Virus record (IMG/VR): IMGVR_UViG_3300025122_000053
Span: 1-39,093 of that record
Reading direction: 5' to 3' (one strand)
DNA from: a virus
DNA length: 39,093 nt
The notes under the pieces were generated by a model that had not been told where the DNA came from, made no database searches, and saw only the letters and a program-made list of their open reading frames with translations. Shown one piece after another: positions 38,521-39,093 of the stretch; within the stretch, counting starts at the first letter, position 1; each line of letters begins with the position of its first letter. Both the position numbers and the translations under genes were made by a program.

Positions 38521-38688
38521 TTATTTTACTTTGTGTTTATTTTCTTCATACCATTGACGAACTGCATCATTAATCATGCTGTTGAAATTAATATCTAGAC
38601 TGATACATGTCTTTTTAATCTTTGGCAACATTTCTAATGTTTCGTTCTGCCAGCGTAATGAATGTGTGTCCTTAATTATCTTTTGCAT
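38521..38688 (-). CDS. Arc-like ribbon-helix-helix repressor (right copy)
   Basis: This 55-residue protein differs from the left copy at two positions (I29 for S, D41 for N). The DNA-contacting strand region (HSLRWQN) is unchanged, so both alleles should read the same operator. Leaderless promoter: TTGACA (38718-38723, minus strand), 17 bases, TATTTT ending seven bases before the ATG. It is the nearest gene to the leftward early promoter and could be co-transcribed with it or shut it off. Confidence 0.8.
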   Translation of the reverse strand: MQKIIKDTHSLRWQNETLEMLPKIKKTCISLDINFNSMINDAVRQWYEENKHKVK

Positions 38689-38715
38689 AAGTACAAAATA
38701 TCAAAAGGCTAGCAT

Positions 38716-38729
38716 CATGTCAAGACATG
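38716..38729. promoter_or_regulatory. Shared RHH/terS operator (right copy)
   Basis: CATGTC-AA-GACATG, identical to 263-276. It overlaps the -35 box of the RHH promoter and lies 14 bases before the TATAAT box of terS, as in the left copy. Confidence 0.6.
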
Positions 38730-38753
38730 ACTATTAAATGCTATAATCTAAGA

Positions 38754-39093
38754 ATGACAAAGAAACCAGAGACGAAAGAAGCGAAGAACAAGAGACTGAA
38801 TGAGTTAAATAGAAAGACTAAAGCGTTAAAGGGTTTAACTCTTCAACAGAAGAAGATCGTTAAGGAGATAGGCAATCCTAAGCATAAAACAGTATCAGAT
38901 GTAGCTAAGACAATAGGGATGCCTCCTTCATCAGCTCGGAGTAAGATCTATAGAGACATTAAAAGCCCAAAGCTACAGAGAGCTATCCAGTTATACTATG
39001 CCAATGGAGAGAAAAATTTCCTGGCAGACATAGCTAGAGGCACAATTGTTGACGTGATTGAGGATGAAACAGTAGATCCAAGCGTAAAATCTC
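38754..39093 (+). CDS. terS: Terminase small subunit, second allele (cut by window end)
   Basis: First 113 codons of a terS allele, running off the window. It encodes a more regular helix-turn-helix (HKTVSDVAKTIGMPPSSARS) than the left copy and lacks one codon there. From the KLQRAIQ segment on it is identical to the left copy. TATAAT (38742-38747) ends six to seven bases before the ATG. Not truncated by mutation; only the window stops. Confidence 0.8.
   Translation, partial: MTKKPETKEAKNKRLNELNRKTKALKGLTLQQKKIVKEIGNPKHKTVSDVAKTIGMPPSSARSKIYRDIKSPKLQRAIQLYYANGEKNFLADIARGTIVDVIEDETVDPSVKS

Larger units (their letters stand above)
38454..39093. repeat. Right copy of diverged terminal repeat
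   Basis: Partner of 1-643: same order (early promoter/operator, RHH gene, divergent promoter, terS start). Diverged up to 38967 and identical to 518-643 from 38968 to the window end. Being continuous with upstream early genes, this copy probably shows the natural junction, while the left copy is a variant allele. Confidence 0.9.

Noticed and set aside
1-39093. Integrase, attachment site, CRISPR array, tRNA genes
   Set aside because: No recombinase-type protein, no spaced repeat array and no cloverleaf-like sequence was found on reading both strands. A small tRNA-like element could be missed by eye.

Overview
This window is an essentially complete genome of a tailed dsDNA phage, most probably a short-tailed (podovirus-like) phage of a Gram-negative bacterium. 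It holds small and large terminase, portal, scaffold, major capsid protein, head-tail adaptor and tail genes, a set of ejection-type proteins and a fibre. The lysis block contains two lipoproteins and an overlapping spanin pair, which implies an outer membrane. The DNA is AT-rich, most genes have strong GGAGG-type ribosome sites, and neighbouring genes commonly overlap by a few bases. No integrase, DNA polymerase or primase was recognised, so replication probably relies on the host replisome. The host genus cannot be read from the sequence.

Layout. The left 28.5 kb is rightward and late: terS, tiny accessory genes, terL, portal, a zinc-ribbon gene, scaffold, capsid, a three-gene glycosyltransferase/methyltransferase cassette, adaptor and tail genes, ejection-protein candidates including a 1043-residue protein, a small inserted cassette around 22.3-22.9 kb, coiled-coil and fibre genes, and lysis genes. 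The right 10 kb is leftward and early: many tiny genes (several encoding membrane or zinc-ribbon peptides), a DnaB-type helicase, two PD-(D/E)XK nucleases, a LAGLIDADG homing endonuclease, an SSB-like protein, an initiator candidate whose gene carries an iteron cluster like the lambda origin, a divergent XRE repressor, and a protein joining a Cro-like N-terminus to a sigma region-4 C-terminus. The two transcription units meet tail to tail at about 28.53 kb.

The ends are related. Bases 1-643 match 38454-39093: diverged over the first 517 bases, then identical for 126 bases. The sequence therefore closes into a unit of about 38,450 bp, and the two ends look like two alleles of one locus. That locus encodes an Arc-type ribbon-helix-helix (RHH) protein divergent from terS and is surrounded by CATGTC/GACATG palindromes that overlap the promoters of terS, of the RHH gene and of the leftward early operon. 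This looks like a compact early/late switch. Several genes here have a -10 box placed so that the start codon would be the first transcribed base, which suggests leaderless messages.

All functions come from reading motifs by eye. No database search was run, and most small genes remain unassigned.
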